A stretch of DNA of 64,000 bases, from assembly GCA_963665505.1 (NCBI GenBank), contig OY762275.1, positions 1,054,001-1,118,000 of the forward strand, given 5' to 3'. Position 1 is the first letter of the stretch. Every line of letters begins with the position of its first letter. The notes under the pieces were generated by a model. It saw nothing but the letters and a program-made list of their open reading frames with translations. It was not told the DNA's origin and made no database searches. The stretch comes from QANA01 sp963665505 (GTDB lineage: Bacteria; Bacillota; Clostridia; Christensenellales; Christensenellaceae). A program made the position numbers and the translations under genes. Below, in pieces: positions 15,836 to 24,735 of the stretch.

Positions 15836-17782
15836 TCAAACGGCGTTGCCGCGGAATTTGTCTTGTTTGTTGAAATTGGCGTATTCGCTGATGTAGAGCT
15901 TGCGCGGCGCCACGGAATCGCCCATCAGCGTGGAAACGATCTTTTCGCAGGAAGCGGCGTCCTCCAGCGTTACCTGCAGCAGCAGGCGGTTCTTGGGGTC
16001 GAGCGTGGTCTCCCAGAGCTGTTCTTTGCTCATCTCGCCGAGGCCCTTATAGCGCTTGACTTCGGCGCCCCGGCCCAATTCCGCTTTGGCGGCGGCCAGT
16101 TGCTTCTCGGTATGTGCCCAGAGGATGTTTTTGCCCTTCTTGATGCTGTACAAGGGCGGCTGGGAGATATAGATATATCCTTCGTGCATCAGCCTTCTGT
16201 AATAGCGGAAGAAAAAAGTCAGCAGGATCGCGCGGATGTGCGCGCCGTCCTGGTCGGCGTCGGCCAGGATGATGATCTTGTGGTATTTCAGGCTGTCGAT
16301 ATCGAACGCTTTGTCGAAACCGGCGCCCAGCGCGGTGATGATGGAACGGTATTCTTCGTTTTGCAGCACCTGCTCGATGCGCCTCTTTTCCACGTTCAGG
16401 GGTTTGCCGCGCAGGGGCAGGATGGCCTGAAAGCGCCGGTCACGCCCCATCTTTGCGTTTCCGCCCGCACTGTCGCCCTCCACGATGAAGATCTCGTTTT
16501 CCTCGGGGTTCCGGCCGGTACAGCTTGAAAGCTTGCCCACCAGCGGGGCGGCGTCGGCCTTGCTTTTCTCCCGTTCGATCCGCTTTGCCTTTTTTGCGGC
16601 GATGCGGGCGCGGGCGGTGACCAGCGCTTTTTCCGCGATGCGCGCGCAGACGGGTGCGTTGTTCAGGTTTTCAAAAAACGCCGTGAGCCCATCGCCTGCG
16701 ATGGCTTCCATGGCCGTTCGTGCTTCGGAATTCCCGAGGCGGGCTTTGGTCTGCCCTTCGAACTGCGCCTCCTTGATCTTGAGGGAAAGGACGGCGGTGA
16801 GGCCTTCCCGGTAGTCTTCGCCGTCCAAAGAGATCTTTTCTTTGGCGAAGGTGGGAGAATTTTTCATATATGTGTTCATGACCTTGGTAACGGCTGCTTT
16901 GAAGCCCGTTTCATGCGTGCCGCCTTCGGAGGTCGGGATATTGTTGACGTATGAATAGATATTTTCCCTTTCTCCATCCACATATTGCAGGGCGATCTCG
17001 GCGGAGATGCCGTTTTTTTCGCCTTCGAAATAAATGGGCAGGGGATGGAGCACCGTTTTGTCCTTGTTGATGTCCAGCAGGAAATCGGAGATGCCGCCCA
17101 CGAAGCAGAAAGAAAGCTTCTTTTCCTTCTCGCCGCGGCTGTCCGTCAGGTTGATACTGAGCCCCTTGACCAGGAACGCAAGCTCGCGCAGGCGGCGTGC
17201 CACCCGGTCGAACTGGACGGTGATATCGTCGAACACATCGCTGTCCGGCAGGAAGGTGATGCGCGTGCCCTGTTTGGCCGTGGTGCCCGCTTCGCGCAGG
17301 GGGTAGAGGGGTTTGCCGGGGTACAGCTTCCCATTTTCCTCGACAGACGCGTATTCCTGTTCGTAAACTTTGCCGTCCAGGTAGATTTCCACGCGCAGCC
17401 ATTTGGCGAGCGCGTTGACGACGCTTGCGCCCACGCCGTGCAGACCACCGGAATAGGCGTAGCTGTCGTGGTTGAATTTACCGCCCGCGTGCAGCAGCGT
17501 AAAGACGACTTCGACGCCCGAGACCTGCATTTCCGGGTGTATGCCCACGGGGATGCCCCGCCCGTTGTCTTCCACAGTGATGCTGTCGTCTGCGTTCAGG
17601 CAGACATCAATCGTGTTGGCGTAGCCGTTGGCGGCTTCGTCGATGGAATTGTCTATGATTTCCCATAACAATTGATGCAGGCCGCGGTACCCGGTGGAGC
17701 CGATGTACATACCGGGGCGTCTTCTGACGGCATCCAGGCCTTCCAGGATCTGAATGTCGGATACGGTATATGAATTGGGCAT
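15836..17782 (-). CDS. parE: DNA topoisomerase IV subunit B (ParE-like)
   Basis: The 648-residue GHKL ATPase and TOPRIM protein has EGLDAVRRRPGMYIG near residue 14 and the ATP-site EIIDNSIDEA at 41-50. TOPRIM motifs EGDSAGG near 430 and DADQDGAHI near 510 follow, then the C-terminal KRYKGLGEM. It hydrolyses ATP to drive strand passage by ParC. The ATG at 17782 follows GAGGAGAAAG. As gyrB and parE proteins are very similar, the ParE name leans on pairing with the downstream ParC-like subunit. It is the first gene of a two-gene leftward operon. Confidence 0.9.
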   Translation of the reverse strand: MPNSYTVSDIQILEGLDAVRRRPGMYIGSTGYRGLHQLLWEIIDNSIDEAANGYANTIDVCLNADDSITVEDNGRGIPVGIHPEMQVSGVEVVFTLLHAGGKFNHDSYAYSGGLHGVGASVVNALAKWLRVEIYLDGKVYEQEYASVEENGKLYPGKPLYPLREAGTTAKQGTRITFLPDSDVFDDITVQFDRVARRLRELAFLVKGLSINLTDSRGEKEKKLSFCFVGGISDFLLDINKDKTVLHPLPIYFEGEKNGISAEIALQYVDGERENIYSYVNNIPTSEGGTHETGFKAAVTKVMNTYMKNSPTFAKEKISLDGEDYREGLTAVLSLKIKEAQFEGQTKARLGNSEARTAMEAIAGDGLTAFFENLNNAPVCARIAEKALVTARARIAAKKAKRIEREKSKADAAPLVGKLSSCTGRNPEENEIFIVEGDSAGGNAKMGRDRRFQAILPLRGKPLNVEKRRIEQVLQNEEYRSIITALGAGFDKAFDIDSLKYHKIIILADADQDGAHIRAILLTFFFRYYRRLMHEGYIYISQPPLYSIKKGKNILWAHTEKQLAAAKAELGRGAEVKRYKGLGEMSKEQLWETTLDPKNRLLLQVTLEDAASCEKIVSTLMGDSVAPRKLYISEYANFNKQDKFRGNAV

Positions 17783-17840
17783 AAACGTTCTTTCTCCTCA
17801 AACCCTACGGAATGTAGTGTTATAATCATTATTTAAGATA

Positions 17841-17869
17841 ATTGTACTATATTTTGCGCTTTGTTACAA
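17841..17869 (-). promoter_or_regulatory. Leftward promoter for parE-parC
   Basis: On the minus strand TTGTAA (17869-17864) and TACAAT (17846-17841) are separated by 17 bases. The start is about 50 bases upstream of the parE ATG. Confidence 0.7.
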
Positions 17870-17934
17870 CCCTGCCTGCAAGCGGGCCATGGCGGGCAAA
17901 CTGCGCCGGCAGGGAAAATCTCCGTTTTTCGGCA

Positions 17935-17963
17935 TTCAATTTCTTTGGGAAATAGTATATAAT
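17935..17963 (+). promoter_or_regulatory. Possible promoter for ftsQ
   Basis: TATAAT at 17958-17963 has a weak TTCAAT 17 bases upstream. Transcription would start about 14 bases before the ATG, leaving just enough room for the AAAGGAAG ribosome site at 17970-17977. Confidence 0.5.
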
Positions 17964-17983
17964 GTTTGCAAAGGAAGTATACG

Positions 17984-18976
17984 ATGAGCGACGGGAAGAA
18001 ACCAAACGCGCGCCGCGCGGATCTGTATCGGGAAAAAATCGAGAAAAAGCCTGCCGGACGCAACAGGCGGATCGACTTGCAGGAAAGCCTTTCCGCGACA
18101 AGGAGAAGCAGGGCGCCCCGGCATGTCTCCGGAGAACGGGATGCAAAAACGCCCGCCGCCGGCGCCGGCCGCAGGCTTCCCGCGCGGTCTTCCGGCCCGG
18201 ACGCAAAGGAAAGGCAAAAACACACCGCGAAACGGCGGCGCAGGGTTTTCCCCGTCCTGTTCGGGATCCTGGCCGTATTGGTGTTTCTCGGCATCGTCGG
18301 GTTCCTCGGCTATAAGTTCGTACGGACGGATGAAATAGACGTCGTGGGTAACGCCGCGGTAGGGGACGACTACATCATCTCCCTTTCGGGCATCGAGACG
18401 GGCATGCATGTGTTCAATATCGATAAGGCCCGGGCAAAGGAGGGGATCGAGTCCGACCCGTTCCTTGTCTATAAAGGGATCCGCTATACGTTCCCCAACA
18501 AGATCACCATCGTGGTGGAAGAACGGCAGGCGGCCGCCTGTTTCGACTTCTTCAATACCTACGTGATCATAGACGCCGACGGCCTTATCCTTGGCCACGA
18601 AGAGACGGGCGAGCAGCCCGACCTTCCGCTGGTCGGAGGGATCGACGTGCTGGAATTCGCGTTGGGCGCCAAGATCCGCACGGACGACACCGCCAAGCAG
18701 TTGTCGCTGACGGAGCTGTTGGACGCCATCGGGGCGTATGCGCTGACCGGACAGATAGAAAAGATCGACTTTTCGGAACAGGACGAAGTCTTCCTGTATC
18801 TCGATAACGGCATGGACGTCCGTTTGGGCAGAGCCGCGCAGTTCGACGAAAAAATGGAATGGCTTTCGAACATCCTGCCCACATTGGCCGAGCAGGGGCT
18901 TTCCGGGGGAACGATCGACATCACCTCCGTGCAGGCGCCTTCCTATGTGCCCCCGGAGACAGAGGAGCAGGAATAG
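17984..18976 (+). CDS. ftsQ: Cell division protein FtsQ/DivIB
   Basis: The 330-residue bitopic protein has a long basic cytoplasmic N-terminus (1-88), one membrane segment (about 89-112) and a POTRA domain (about 115-185, with IDVVGN and PNKITIVVEER). An FtsQ/DivIB beta domain follows to about 310. FtsQ/DivIB binds FtsL and FtsB/DivIC at the septum. The ATG at 17984 is preferred over a TTG at 17966 because of AAAGGAAG 7 bases upstream. In most relatives it lies inside the division cluster; here parE-parC and a reductase separate it. It ends at two hairpins. Confidence 0.88.
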   Translation: MSDGKKPNARRADLYREKIEKKPAGRNRRIDLQESLSATRRSRAPRHVSGERDAKTPAAGAGRRLPARSSGPDAKERQKHTAKRRRRVFPVLFGILAVLVFLGIVGFLGYKFVRTDEIDVVGNAAVGDDYIISLSGIETGMHVFNIDKARAKEGIESDPFLVYKGIRYTFPNKITIVVEERQAAACFDFFNTYVIIDADGLILGHEETGEQPDLPLVGGIDVLEFALGAKIRTDDTAKQLSLTELLDAIGAYALTGQIEKIDFSEQDEVFLYLDNGMDVRLGRAAQFDEKMEWLSNILPTLAEQGLSGGTIDITSVQAPSYVPPETEEQE

Positions 18977-19044
18977 CCCCGCGTAAGGGCGGGGCCGGTT
19001 TTAATCGTTTTTATGCAAAAACCACACAAACGTGTGGTTTTTTT
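18976..19044 (+). terminator. Tandem hairpins after ftsQ
   Basis: A GC-rich 7-bp hairpin (18976-18982 with 18989-18995) is followed by a clear intrinsic terminator. The second hairpin has an 11-bp stem (19017-19027 with 19032-19042) and ends in a T run. Confidence 0.88.
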
Positions 19045-19102
19045 ATACGTTTCAGGGCATAACTGAAAAATCCGGCCCGTACATATAACAGAGGTGATAT
19101 CC

Positions 19103-19282
19103 ATGAAAATCTTGATCCTGCGCAAAAAAACCGTTTTTCTGTTCCTGGTCATCCTGTTCCTGCTTGCCGGGACGATCGCCTATCTTCGTACGGCCGGCAC
19201 GTTCGGTCAGGCCGTGCAGCAGGCCGCGGAACCTTCGGGTATCGTCCGGGCGGACGTGGCGCATACGCCGGCCCCGGAATAA
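19103..19282 (+). CDS. Small single-pass membrane or secreted protein, unknown
   Basis: The 59-residue product has a basic start (MKILILRKK), a hydrophobic segment at about residues 10-27, and a short Ala/Pro-rich tail. It could be a signal-anchored microprotein or the remnant of a larger exported protein. GAGGTGAT lies 5 bases before the ATG at 19103, and the gene follows a terminator, which supports a real, separately expressed gene. I do not recognise the family. Confidence 0.55.
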   Translation: MKILILRKKTVFLFLVILFLLAGTIAYLRTAGTFGQAVQQAAEPSGIVRADVAHTPAPE

Positions 19283-19392
19283 ATGGGCGGGATAAGGATC
19301 CTGCCGCGCCCTGTACGGCGCTTGCCGGCATAATCTCCAAAATGAGGGAATAGATTCTTTTATATAACCAGGAACTTTACGGAGGAAAAAAT

Positions 19393-20001
19393 ATGAATAT
19401 ATGTGATGTAAACAGGGTGGAGGCATCCGGCGTTATAGTGGAGGAACCCTGCTGGAGTCATACTTCATATAATGAAGATTTCATGCGCTTTTGCCTCGCC
19501 GTGAAGCGCCTAAGCGGCATCAAAGACAGGCTGCCCGTCATAGCCTCCGCGTTCACCCTGCGGGAAAACGCGCAAAAGGACATGCGCATCTGTGTGCGCG
19601 GCCAGATCCGCTCGTATAACGAATACAGGGAAAAGGGTGCCCATTTAAAACTGTATCTGTTTGTAAAAGAGATCGGCAAAGAGCAGGAGAATACCGATAA
19701 AAATACCGTCACACTGGAAGGGTATGTCTGTAAAAAGCCGGTCTACCGGATCACGCCCTTCGGCCGGGAGATCGCGGACCTGCTGATCGCCGTGAACAGG
19801 TCTTACGGCAAATCCGACTATATCCCCGCCATCGCCTGGGGCAATAACGCGCGCTTTGCCGAGAAACTGTCCGTCGGTCAGAAACTGCGGGTGGAAGGCC
19901 GCTTCCAGAGCCGCAGCTACGAAAAGGTCCTGGCCGACGGCAAAAAAGAGACCCGCACCGCATACGAAGTGTCCGTATGCTCCATCTATATCGTCCTTTA
20001 G
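19393..20001 (+). CDS. SSB-like protein with two OB folds
   Basis: The 202-residue protein appears to contain two copies of an OB fold. The first half (about 8-95) has RFCLAVKRLSG and ICVRGQIRSY. The second half (about 103-202) has VTLEGYVCKKPVYR, ADLLIAVNRSYG, YIPAIAWG and LRVEGRFQSR, which match SSB. SSB proteins coat single-stranded DNA. Classic SSB has one OB fold and an acidic C-terminal tip; this has two and ends in VCSIYIVL with no acidic tip. It is probably a monomeric, specialised paralog rather than the main ssb. GGAGGAA precedes the ATG. Confidence 0.8.
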   Translation: MNICDVNRVEASGVIVEEPCWSHTSYNEDFMRFCLAVKRLSGIKDRLPVIASAFTLRENAQKDMRICVRGQIRSYNEYREKGAHLKLYLFVKEIGKEQENTDKNTVTLEGYVCKKPVYRITPFGREIADLLIAVNRSYGKSDYIPAIAWGNNARFAEKLSVGQKLRVEGRFQSRSYEKVLADGKKETRTAYEVSVCSIYIVL

Positions 20002-20034
20002 CGTCCCCTGCGGCATACTTCTCGCATTGCCTGG

Positions 20035-20064
20035 TTTACAGGAAGAACCTCCCTGTGCTAAAAT
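20035..20064 (+). promoter_or_regulatory. Promoter for yerC-pcrA-ligA
   Basis: TTTACA (20035-20040), 18 bases, then TAAAAT (20059-20064) with an extended TGC before the -10. The predicted leader is about 24 bases. Confidence 0.6.
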
Positions 20065-20093
20065 ACAGGAAAAGGTTTGTGAAGGAGTTGCGT

Positions 20094-20378
20094 ATGCTGA
20101 AGGGTGATAGGCAGGATTATATGTTTCTGTTTGACGCCGTACTTTCGTTGCAGACAAGGGAAGAATGCGCCGCATTCTTTGAAGACCTTCTGACGATAGC
20201 GGAGTTGCAGGCGGCGGCCCAGCGGCTGAAGGTGGCGGACAAGCTTTACCAGGACAATACCTGCAGCGCCGTCGTGAAGGAGACCGGTGTTTCATCCGCC
20301 ACGGTGAGCCGCGTAAACAAGTGCCTCCGTTACGGGCCCGGCGGCTATAAACTTGTGCTGGACAGGCTGCATAAATAA
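20094..20378 (+). CDS. yerC: YerC/YecD family TrpR-like regulator
   Basis: The 94-residue protein has the TrpR/YerC fold. A helical region holding TREECAAFFEDLLT is followed by a helix-turn-helix (about 45-75, with NTCSAVVKETGVSSATVSRV). It has the usual length for the family and is a DNA-binding repressor of unknown ligand. The ATG at 20094 follows GAAGGAG. In B. subtilis yerC also lies just upstream of the pcrA-ligA genes, so the order is conserved. The gap to pcrA is only about 28 bases. Confidence 0.88.
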   Translation: MLKGDRQDYMFLFDAVLSLQTREECAAFFEDLLTIAELQAAAQRLKVADKLYQDNTCSAVVKETGVSSATVSRVNKCLRYGPGGYKLVLDRLHK

Positions 20379-20406
20379 CAAAACACCAGGGGAGCAGACA
20401 CAATTG

Positions 20407-22584
20407 ATGGAACTGAGTTTTCTGAGCGATATGCAAAAAAAAGCCGTGACGACTGTGGACGGCCCGGTGCTTGTGCTGGCCGGCGCAGGGTCGGGCAAGA
20501 CCAGCGTGCTGACCAACCGCGTGGCCTATCTGATCAACGAAAAAAAAGTCGATCCGTACGCCATTTTGGCGATCACATTCACCAATAAGGCGGCCCGGGA
20601 GATGAAGGACAGGATCGCCGCCCTGGTGGATTTCGATACCAGCCGCATGACGATCTCCACCTTCCATTCCATGTGCGCGAAATTTCTCCGCTGGGATGCG
20701 GAAAAGATCGGCTATACCTCAAATTTTTCCATTTACGATGCCGACGACAGTCTTTCCGTGGTCAAAAAGATCGCGAAGGAGGCCAGGCTGGAGAAATCGC
20801 AGTTTTCCCCGCGTTACCTGCTGCATATCATCAGCATGGTCAAAAACAGCGTGGGCGATACATCCCCCGAAGCGTGTCTAAAAGACATTTCGCCGGATTT
20901 TTCCAAAGAGCTGTGCACTGTCTACGACGCCTATACGGCCCGCCTTGCCGGAGAGAATGCGATGGATTTCGACGATCTTCTGCTCAATATGCTGAAACTG
21001 CTCAAGACCAGCGAGCAGGCGCGGGCCTATTATACGAACCGATTCAAGTACGTGCTGGTGGACGAATACCAGGATACCAACAGCGTGCAGTATGAGCTGG
21101 TCAAGATCCTGTCCGAAAAATATAAGAATTTGTTCGTCGTAGGCGATGACGACCAGAGCATCTACGCTTGGCGGGGCGCCGACATCCGAAATATACTGAA
21201 TTTTGAAAAAGACCACCCCGGCGCCGTTGTCATCAAGCTGGAGCAGAACTACCGGTCTCATCAGAAAATACTGGACGCCGCCAACGCCGTCATAAAGGCG
21301 GCTGCAAAGCGGAAAGAAAAGACGCTGTGGTCGGCCCGGAAAGAGGGAGAACGCCCCCGGGTCTATATCGCGCATAACGAATATGCAGAAGGTGAATTCA
21401 TCGCCAAAGAGATCGCCCGGCTGGTGCGCAAGGGCAAACGCTACGATGCGTTCGCGGTGCTGTACCGCACGCACACGCAGACCCGCGTATTGGAAGAAAA
21501 ACTGCGCGCCTACGGGATCCCCTATACGGTTTTTGGGGATACGAGCTTCTATGCCCGCAGCGAGATCAAATTCATGGTCGCCTTCCTGACGTTGCTTGAT
21601 AACCGACGGGCGGATACGGCTTTCCTACGTGTCGTCAATACGCCGCGGCGGGGAATCGGTACGGCCTCGCTTGCCAAACTGACGGCGTTTGCCGGGCAGA
21701 AGGGGATCAGTTTATTTGAGGCGGCCGGGCGTGCAGACGAATTCCTGCCCCAGAGCGGACAGAAGTTTGGTGCCTTTTTGGACTGCCTGAGCATAATAGA
21801 AGAGGAGGCCCGGGACAAGTCGGTCGGGGAGCAGGCTGAAGCCGTGTTTTTGCATTCGGGGTACAGGGACATGCTGTTGCAGGACGACGATCCCGCGGCG
21901 GAAATCAAGCTGGAAAACGTGCAGGAGTTTATCAACTCCGCCTATGCATACGATAAAGAGGCCGAGGACCCGAGCCTGGAAGAATTCCTTTCCACGGTCT
22001 CGCTGATCACGGATATGAATACCGAGACGGAGGAGGGCGGGGTTGCGCTCATGACGCTGCACAGCGCCAAAGGGTTGGAATTTGATACCGTCTTCATCGC
22101 GGGAATGGAAGAGAATCTTTTTCCCTCCCGGCGTTCGGTTGCCGAAGGCAAGTTGGATGAAGAACGGCGGCTTTGTTATGTGGGGATCACCCGTGCAAAG
22201 AACCTATTGTATTTGACGGGCTGCCTGAACCGCAACCTGTATTCGGGCATCACCGTCAACACGCCTTCCCGGTTTTTGAAAGAGATCCCGGAACAGATGC
22301 TGGAAGACATGACGGGCCAGCTGCAGAAAAAGCCGGGGCGCAAAAAGAAAGAGCGCGCGGGGCTGGGGGGGCTTTCTTTCCGGCCACATCCGCAATTTGT
22401 CAGCAAGGCAACGGTAAAACCTACCGTGTTTCAGGTCGGCATGACGGTCGAGCATACCAAGTTCGGCCAGGGAAAAATCCTCTCTATCGTAGGGGACAAT
22501 GATCAAAAGGTCGCTCTGGTGGCCTTTCCGGATGCGGAACGCAAACTTTTCCTGAGTTTTGCGCCGCTGCACATCGTGGGTTGA
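20407..22584 (+). CDS. pcrA: ATP-dependent DNA helicase PcrA (UvrD/Rep family)
   Basis: The 725-residue SF1 helicase has Walker A GAGSGKT at 26-32, a Walker B DEYQD at 219-223, GDDDQSIYAWRG near 240, and later motifs TLHSAKGLEF and YVGITRAK. The C-terminus carries the Tudor-like domain (VGMTVEHTKFGQGKI) that binds RNA polymerase in relatives. It unwinds DNA 3' to 5' in repair and clears stalled polymerase. A TTG at 20404 is also possible, because AGGGGAG (20388-20394) is better spaced from it. It sits between yerC and ligA as in B. subtilis, although pcrB is absent. Confidence 0.96.
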   Translation: MELSFLSDMQKKAVTTVDGPVLVLAGAGSGKTSVLTNRVAYLINEKKVDPYAILAITFTNKAAREMKDRIAALVDFDTSRMTISTFHSMCAKFLRWDAEKIGYTSNFSIYDADDSLSVVKKIAKEARLEKSQFSPRYLLHIISMVKNSVGDTSPEACLKDISPDFSKELCTVYDAYTARLAGENAMDFDDLLLNMLKLLKTSEQARAYYTNRFKYVLVDEYQDTNSVQYELVKILSEKYKNLFVVGDDDQSIYAWRGADIRNILNFEKDHPGAVVIKLEQNYRSHQKILDAANAVIKAAAKRKEKTLWSARKEGERPRVYIAHNEYAEGEFIAKEIARLVRKGKRYDAFAVLYRTHTQTRVLEEKLRAYGIPYTVFGDTSFYARSEIKFMVAFLTLLDNRRADTAFLRVVNTPRRGIGTASLAKLTAFAGQKGISLFEAAGRADEFLPQSGQKFGAFLDCLSIIEEEARDKSVGEQAEAVFLHSGYRDMLLQDDDPAAEIKLENVQEFINSAYAYDKEAEDPSLEEFLSTVSLITDMNTETEEGGVALMTLHSAKGLEFDTVFIAGMEENLFPSRRSVAEGKLDEERRLCYVGITRAKNLLYLTGCLNRNLYSGITVNTPSRFLKEIPEQMLEDMTGQLQKKPGRKKKERAGLGGLSFRPHPQFVSKATVKPTVFQVGMTVEHTKFGQGKILSIVGDNDQKVALVAFPDAERKLFLSFAPLHIVG

Positions 22585-22661
22585 AAGACCGGTGGTCGGG
22601 GCATAATTTGTGTACGGGGCGGGGCATACCATAGAATCGCCTTGCCCGGAAAGGTGTGTAC

Positions 22662-24602
22662 ATGCAGGACATGCAGGCCCTTGTGGCGCTCCTAAATGAG
22701 TATGCGTACCGCTATTATGTGCTGGACGAGCCCATCGTGAGCGATGCCGAATACGACGCTCTGTTTGATACGCTGGCGCGTATGGAAAAAGAGACGGGCG
22801 TCGTGCTGCCCGATTCGCCGACCGTGCGGGTCGGCGGCGTTGTGCTGCCGGGGTTTATAAAGCATACGCATCTGGCCCCGCTGTACAGCCTGGATAAAGC
22901 GCAGACAAAAGAGGCGCTTTTTGCCTGGGATGCGCGGGTGCGCCGCTTGCTGGGCACGGATACGGACTATACGTTGGAGTATAAATTCGACGGTCTCACC
23001 ATCAATCTGACCTATGAGGGCGGCGCGCTGGTCACGGCGGCCACCCGGGGGGACGGCGTCACGGGAGAAGGGATACTGGAACAGGCCAAGACGATCAGGT
23101 CCATTCCGCTTTCCATCCCGTTCCGGGGCCGTATGGAGGTGCAGGGCGAGGCCATCATGCACCTTTCCGACCTGGCGGCGTATAACAGGACCGCCAGGGA
23201 GCCCCTGAAAAATGCGCGCAACGCATGCGCAGGCGCGCTCCGCAACCTGGACACGGCCGAGACGGCCAAACGAAAGCTGGATGCATATTTCTATAACGTG
23301 GGGTATATCGAAGGGAAGGCCTTTGCCGAACAGACACAGATGATCGCCTTTTTGCGGGAAAACCGCTTCAAGGTGAGCCCGCTGGAAGAAATCTATCCTT
23401 CCATGGACGGGGTATGGGCCGCGATACAAAAAATCGTTTCGGCCCGCGACGCGCTGGATTTTCTGATAGACGGCATGGTCGTCAAGGTGGCGCGTTTTGA
23501 TCTGCGCGAGCGGCTGGGCTATACGCAGCGGTTCCCGCGGTGGGCGGTCGCCTATAAATTTGCCGCAGAAGAGATGACGACGACTATCCGGGCTATCGTC
23601 TGGGATGTCGGCCGCACGGGCCGCCTCACGCCCACGGCGCTGCTGGACGAAGTGGAGATGGCCGGCGCGACGGTGCGCCGCGCCACGCTCAACAATCTGG
23701 AAGACATTGCGCGCAAACGGGTGACGGTGGGCAGCCGCGTCTTTGTCCGCCGGAGCAACGACGTGATCCCCGAGATACTGGGCGCTGTACCCGGGCAGGA
23801 AGGCGTGTATGAAGACGCGCCCACGGTCTGCCCCGCATGCGGCGCCCGGCTGGAAACGGTAGGCCCCAATCTGTACTGCCCCAATACGCTGTCGTGTCGG
23901 CCGCAGCTCGTGGCGCGGATGGCGCACTTTGCCTCCCGCGACGCGATGAATATCGAAGGTTTTTCCGATAAAACGGCGGCGCTCCTGTATGAGAAATTCG
24001 ATACCCCGGATATCGCCCGTCTGTACGAACTGACCCGGCCCATGCTGCTGGCGTTGCCCGGCTTTCAGGAAAAACGGGCGGACAACCTGCTGGCGGCGCT
24101 CGAAAAGAGCAAGACGCCTGCGCTGCCCAATTTCATCTATGCGCTGGGCATCAATACCGTGGGCCAAAAAACCGCGCATGATCTTGCGAAAACGTTCGGT
24201 ACGTTCCGCGGCCTTATGGCCGCGGACAGGGAAGCGCTGCTGTGCATCCGGGACGTCGGCGAAGTCGTCGCCCGGTCCCTGCTCGATTTTTTCGCGTCGG
24301 AACAGGTGGAAAAAACTTTGCGGCGCCTGTGGGACGCAGGAGTCGCCCCGCAGCCTTATGCGGAGGCACGCGGCGTTTTTGCCGGGCAAAACATCGTGGT
24401 GACAGGTACGCTTTCTTCGATGACGCGCACCGAAGCGGGGCAGTATATCGAACAGAACGGCGGCAGACTGCAATCCGACGTGGGCAAAAACACGCACTTG
24501 CTGGTCGCCGGCGAAAAAGCGGGGTCCAAGCTGGCCAAAGCCAAAGCGCTGGGTATCCGGGTCCTGGACGAGGAAGAATTTTTATCGCTTTTGCAAAAGT
24601 AA
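22662..24602 (+). CDS. ligA: NAD-dependent DNA ligase LigA
   Basis: The 646-residue protein has the adenylation domain with the nucleophile Lys108 in EYKFDG, an OB fold, and a four-cysteine zinc finger (CPACG beginning at 390). A helix-hairpin-helix region and a C-terminal BRCT domain (GQNIVVTGTLSSMTR) complete it. It seals nicks with NAD+ as cofactor during replication and repair. The ATG at 22662 follows GGAAAGGTG; a GTG at 22656 is in frame. It is 77 bases downstream of pcrA and probably co-transcribed. Confidence 0.97.
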   Translation: MQDMQALVALLNEYAYRYYVLDEPIVSDAEYDALFDTLARMEKETGVVLPDSPTVRVGGVVLPGFIKHTHLAPLYSLDKAQTKEALFAWDARVRRLLGTDTDYTLEYKFDGLTINLTYEGGALVTAATRGDGVTGEGILEQAKTIRSIPLSIPFRGRMEVQGEAIMHLSDLAAYNRTAREPLKNARNACAGALRNLDTAETAKRKLDAYFYNVGYIEGKAFAEQTQMIAFLRENRFKVSPLEEIYPSMDGVWAAIQKIVSARDALDFLIDGMVVKVARFDLRERLGYTQRFPRWAVAYKFAAEEMTTTIRAIVWDVGRTGRLTPTALLDEVEMAGATVRRATLNNLEDIARKRVTVGSRVFVRRSNDVIPEILGAVPGQEGVYEDAPTVCPACGARLETVGPNLYCPNTLSCRPQLVARMAHFASRDAMNIEGFSDKTAALLYEKFDTPDIARLYELTRPMLLALPGFQEKRADNLLAALEKSKTPALPNFIYALGINTVGQKTAHDLAKTFGTFRGLMAADREALLCIRDVGEVVARSLLDFFASEQVEKTLRRLWDAGVAPQPYAEARGVFAGQNIVVTGTLSSMTRTEAGQYIEQNGGRLQSDVGKNTHLLVAGEKAGSKLAKAKALGIRVLDEEEFLSLLQK

Positions 24603-24617
24603 ACCTGCCCCGGCGTG

Positions 24618-24645
24618 TTTATGGGCGGGCGTTTGTGCCTATACT
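24618..24645 (+). promoter_or_regulatory. Possible promoter for the glycosyltransferase pair
   Basis: TATACT at 24640-24645 has a weak TTTATG at 24618-24623, 16 bases upstream. The leader would be about 85 bases. Confidence 0.4.
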
Positions 24646-24735
24646 TACGGTATGTGGAAAAAAATGGGCTTCTGCGCGGGTCCGCAGGCAGGACCGCCGC
24701 GGCAGACAGACGCGTATGCGGATAAGGAGGCGGAT

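Noticed and set aside
22692..24497. 601-codon ORF on the minus strand
   Set aside because: It is the exact antisense shadow of ligA in GC-rich DNA and has His/Arg/Gln-rich content without motifs.
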